Below are positions 59,961 to 64,000 of a stretch of DNA of 64,000 nt, piece by piece (position 1 is the stretch's first letter; each line of letters starts with the position of its first letter). This stretch comes from Chionis minor (lineage: Eukaryota > Chordata > Aves > Charadriiformes > Chionididae). Position numbers and translations under genes: made by a program. Location: assembly GCA_013398295.1 (NCBI GenBank), contig VZSF01007805.1, positions 62,001 through 126,000 of the forward strand, read 5' to 3'. A model generated the notes under the pieces. It searched no databases. It worked only from the letters and a program-made list of their open reading frames with translations, and had not been told where the DNA came from.

Positions 59961-62900
59961 TGCATAAGAGGCATTTAGTTATATTTTAATATGTATAGCA
60001 GAAGCAAAAATGCTGGGTACACCAACATAGTTTTTAATTTGAAAACCAATCTACGTGCACAGTTTTTTTCCCCAGAATAAGCAAAAGCATTTATGGTTTT
60101 ATATTGTGTCTTAAACATTCCATTAAATGTCATCAGCTGATTCAGGAAAACGTATTGCAAAAATACTAGAGAACTCTAAAATGTGTAAATGTAATGAATG
60201 CTCAGGACACAGAAGGGATTGAAAGTCCGACATTTATCAGGTAACTATAAAGCAGCAAGATACAAGGATAGAACATTACATTGTTCTAATTTGTAGTACC
60301 TTAAGTATGAAACACTTATTTTGGTGTTTACTGCTGTGCTGTTTTATTAAAGAACACTGATCCAGAATTAACATAGCTTTTCTAACATCGAGAGGAATCT
60401 GAAAGGCGAGCAGTGTTATTCAGGAAATGGTTTCACTATCCACTCGAGCAGTTGCAAATGAAGATTTTTCAAATGATCGACTCAGGGATTGTATCCTAAA
60501 TAAGGGCAACCCAGGTTTTTTCCACATTTTTAAATTGACACGGGAACATACAGCTCAAGGACATTAACTGCCACATTAACCAAAGAGTAATGAAAACTTC
60601 TCTGAATGAGCATTTCAGTGAGCTGAAATGGCCTCAGCGATATTGAAATTAATTGTAACAAGTTAGGGTCTTGTCTTCCTACCATTTTAGTAGGAGCTGG
60701 AATTCACATGCTAAATCGGATCAGCAGCAGTAAGCAACTGCATTGGAGTATCCTGGAATCCATGCTATGAATGTGCATTGGCAGTGTGGTACCTCTCGTA
60801 ACTCTGAAGTACCGTTTACTCATAACTAGGAACGTGTTTTAAGCTGAAATTGAAGCGATGCTGGAATAGCATTCTGGGCCAGTTTACCAGCTAGAGAGGG
60901 ATTAGCTCTGGCCACTCAGAGCCTTTACATCTATCAAGAAGGGACTTCTAGGTAGATTCCATGTGAGGAGGAATTCAGATAACAAGGCAGGACCTGGTGC
61001 TAACCATTTGGCAACAGTTGTGATTTAAAAGGTGTTATTTGTACAATGAGCAAGTAAAAGACATGTTTCCTGTTTGTTCAGATTTATCAGCTTTATTGTT
61101 AATGTTAAGAAGAAATGTGATTTGAAGGTTGCTGCAGGGATGATCTTCAAAAAGGTAAAATAAATTTTAAAAAGTAAGCAGTAAGCAGAAAAGAATTGTT
61201 ATAGGTGGGCTTCTGTTCAACGTCCACACTGAGCCATGCAGAAGAGCATAGATAGTCTTTAACCAAACAAATGGAAGTACTAGCAGCAGGCTGCTTGTGG
61301 CAGCCTGGAACTGGATATATATGGGTTGACTTACATGTTAGCCAAGTGGAGTGGTCTCCACAAAACTTGGGTCTGCCTGATAGAACAGCATTTTCATCAA
61401 GAGCCTTCACTCTGTGCTTTCCTAGAAATTTGCTATTATATACTCAGGATAGTCTTGATGTCTTTGATGCAATTTCTACTGCAAAGAGAGGTTCAAGGAG
61501 GCAGAAATTTGACCAGTTTATTGAAATGAAAAGGGTGCATAAACCTTTAAGTACTACAGAAAGTTGAATTTCAGCAAATTTTCTACCAGAGTCAGGCTAA
61601 TATTTGGCGTGAACAGTTTATTCACTGAAATAGCTAAAGCCTGTCCTTGTGAAAGGAACTTTGTGGGAACTTACATGGGCTTTCAAAGAATTTTCATTCC
61701 AGAAACTTTTGTGCTGTGCCGAGGAAATAGTTGTATCCTGGTGTTTATCTCCTTATAATGTCACACTGAAACTGCTGCTACACACATGCGCAGCATGGAG
61801 CTAATGCCTCCCCCTGCTTTGAACTCCCGTGTGCCCTGGTAGTTCTATACCCTCTGCACAGCTGTGCCCGGTGGCTTTTGGCATCAGCCCTGCTCTTTGA
61901 GTCCAGCTGTTAAGAATGGAGAAATGTACTTGCTCAGGCAGCTGGGCATGGCTGCACTTTAGCACGTCCACTTTTGTGAAATGATACTGATGTATTTGGT
62001 GCCTTTCAGTGTAATATATCATTGATGAAAATGTTGGACTGTACATAGATACAATCTTCCAGCATAGTGCCCTCCCTCTGAAGCCAGAGTTCTGGTACGC
62101 ATACCTCTGAAAATCTGATATATAGTGGCTAATGAAAGAATTTACAGGCAATTGAATGTCTCTTAATATCAGATCAAAGGAAGACGTCAGGGAAGGCAGC
62201 CTACTTTCTTTAGGTTCAGAAACACAGTTGAGTGAAAGCCATTAGACTATTCCTATTTAGAATCAGAGGAAATCCTCTCTGGAGAAGCTAAGGAAACACG
62301 AGCATATTTCAGTCAGTCACTGATATCCCACTTAAGCCTTATTTAAAATCTGTCTAAGGAGGCACTGATATTTCGTCTGAGAAACTGTAGTATTTTTCTT
62401 CTCTAGGAGTAGCTAGTTAGGAGTATTTTAATTATGTTGAACAATTTAAATGGCTATATTTCTTCATTCCCTTCAAGAAACCTCACTGTTCTCAGTGTAG
62501 GAGATCTGGATGTTATAAATTCTCCAGGAAGCACTCTTTAAATATCAATTTGTGTATCTCTGAGGCTTAAAATAAAAGCATTGGTAAGGGCTGTGTATCA
62601 CTACCCTTGAAATCATTCAGTGCTTTTTTGGGAATAATCAGTTATGTTGGATGGGCAATCTACAGGAATTTACAATAAGGACAAAGAGAAGCAAGACTCC
62701 TAAGCATTCATTTCCCCTCTGCCCAAATCCTGAAGCTTGGTTCATTCTCAGATGTGCAAAGATCAGGGAAGTTTAAAAAAAGCTTAGAAAAATTCAGGAA
62801 GATCTTAGCAGTTGTGGGTAGTAGTGGTGAATGTAAGAGACGGCCATTCCAGGATGGCTGTATGACTTTGGATGAGATTCATGGTCTCAGTTAGGACCCT

Positions 62901-64000
62901 CAATAACTCTGCATTAGATCTTCTGTTTGCAGATGGACACCAAAGGATCGTGTCTATAGTCTCCTAGTCATACTGTGCCTCCCCATCCTTGGCTATTGTT
63001 ATTTAAATATAAGAACTTTGCTTCTTCACGCAGTATAAAATTATGGCAGAGTTTTGGCTTTCTTCCACCCTTGCAAGGCAATTCATTTGTTAGTCTTCTG
63101 TCTCTAAATTGATGTACATTGGAAAGGAAAGCAAGCTGTAGATTTCCAGCTGCTTTTCGAGTATATATGTTTGCAGTCTTATTGTATCTTTGTGTGAACA
63201 AAAAAAAAAAAAAAGGAATACCTGGGGGAAAAAGTGGAACAGTAATTAGAATTCTGGGACTCCTGGAGTAGACCAGGGCAGATCTTAACATAAATGTCTA
63301 AATTTTTGAATTTTACAGCTAAATCAAATACAATTGAAGACGTACAGAAACAGGGTACAGTATAAAAAGCATTTCAGTAGACCATGTCTAATCATAATAG
63401 AGCTAAACACGGGGTGTGGGATTCTGATCTCCAAGGCTGAAATTCTTTTTTTGATAAATATTAAAAGCGTAGAACACAACGTAAAGATCCTATTTACAAA
63501 GAGGACAGTTTTACAGTGCTGTGGAATTTTACACCTGGTAGTAGTTCAGTTATTATGAACTTTAAATTATTACCTTTGCCTGAAAAGTAAAAGAAGGGAG
63601 TTAAGCGCCCAGGCAAAGTGCATACATAGTTTCAGTCACATGAAATGTTTTGAATTGTAGACAAACTCTTCATTTTTTTTTATTTTCACTAAAGCTATGT
63701 GTTTGTTCAAGTGATAATGATAATGAACTATGTTGAGATCCAGAAGACATTACAAGGGCAGAACCTCATTATTCCTTGGCTCGGACATACTGCTTGAATT
63801 GTTTCTAAACTGGCCTAGATTTTGATCAGGAATTTTCAAATTTGAGAATCTCTGAGCTCTAGTTAAAGAGCGTGGTTGATGCATCTGTGGTAAATTTTAT
63901 CATACAGCGTTTCCATTTAATTAGATTGTGAACTCTCAATGACTTCCTGAGAGTAAATTTTCTTGAGAGGAGAATTAGAAAACGTTAGATGAGGTAAAGG
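59961..64000. other. Non-coding stretch to window end, no gene supported
   Basis: AT-rich DNA. The largest frames are 116 codons (minus, 61801-62151) and 107 codons (minus, 62968-63291). Both lack domains, and the second crosses a poly-A tract. A moderately GC-raised patch at 61790-62100 accounts for the first. No RNA gene or splice pair stands out. Confidence 0.7.
63200..63214. repeat. Poly-A tract (15)
   Basis: Uninterrupted A15. It has no upstream gene-like sequence or target-site duplication that would mark a processed pseudogene. Confidence 0.95.

Noticed and set aside
63565..63600. Minus-strand acceptor with 6-base micro-exon and donor
   Set aside because: An acceptor and donor six bases apart is expected by chance, and no flanking exons are visible.
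1..64000. Search for CRISPR arrays, tRNA, rRNA, snRNA, operons and prophage-like genes
   Set aside because: No regularly spaced repeats, no tRNA-like B-box with cloverleaf, no rRNA or U-RNA text and no prokaryotic gene organisation were seen; the window is vertebrate non-coding DNA.

Overview
The window looks like a gene-free stretch, intergenic or deep-intronic, of a bird genome, probably a neognath bird on a macrochromosome. The evidence is a uniformly AT-rich vertebrate background, a very low density of interspersed repeats, and three CR1 (chicken-repeat 1) LINE fragments. Two of the CR1 copies end in the (ATTCTATG) 3' repeat typical of avian CR1. There are also candidate avian-type LTR ends and palindromic remnants of the sauropsid type. 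No rRNA, tRNA, known microRNA, CRISPR, operon or bacterial feature was seen.

Layout: 1-760 holds simple repeats and a probable LTR fragment. 761-5234 is featureless. 5235-6440 holds a degraded palindromic element, a purine tract, an assembly gap inside a poly-C run, and an old plus-strand CR1. 9385-10180 and 15950-16865 are two minus-strand, 5'-truncated CR1 copies that keep the C-terminal end of the reverse-transcriptase ORF. 16866-39324 is repeat-poor DNA with small hairpins, short tandem duplications, a palindromic remnant near 25.5 kb, a conserved-element-like segment near 30.5-31.1 kb, and a GC-raised patch at 34.96-35.40 kb. 39325-40260 is the best candidate for transcribed DNA. It has a 105-base plus-strand exon-like segment with a strong acceptor and donor, then a second strong acceptor, a phase-compatible short reading frame and an AATAAA signal. 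40930 carries a retroviral-LTR-like palindromic end. 44023-44180 is a large imperfect palindrome with a nearly perfect 20-bp core. 51742-51819 is a second exon-like segment. 54743-55045 is a GC-raised 101-codon open frame. The remaining sequence to 64000 is unremarkable apart from small repeats and an octamer-bearing segment.

No multi-exon protein gene could be identified. Almost all open reading frames of 60-150 codons are at the level expected by chance in 64 kb of AT-rich DNA. The exceptions are the CR1 reverse-transcriptase remnants. The exon-like segments are inferred from splice-site quality and phase only, and could be long non-coding RNA exons or chance. Species, gene context and conservation cannot be settled from the sequence alone.
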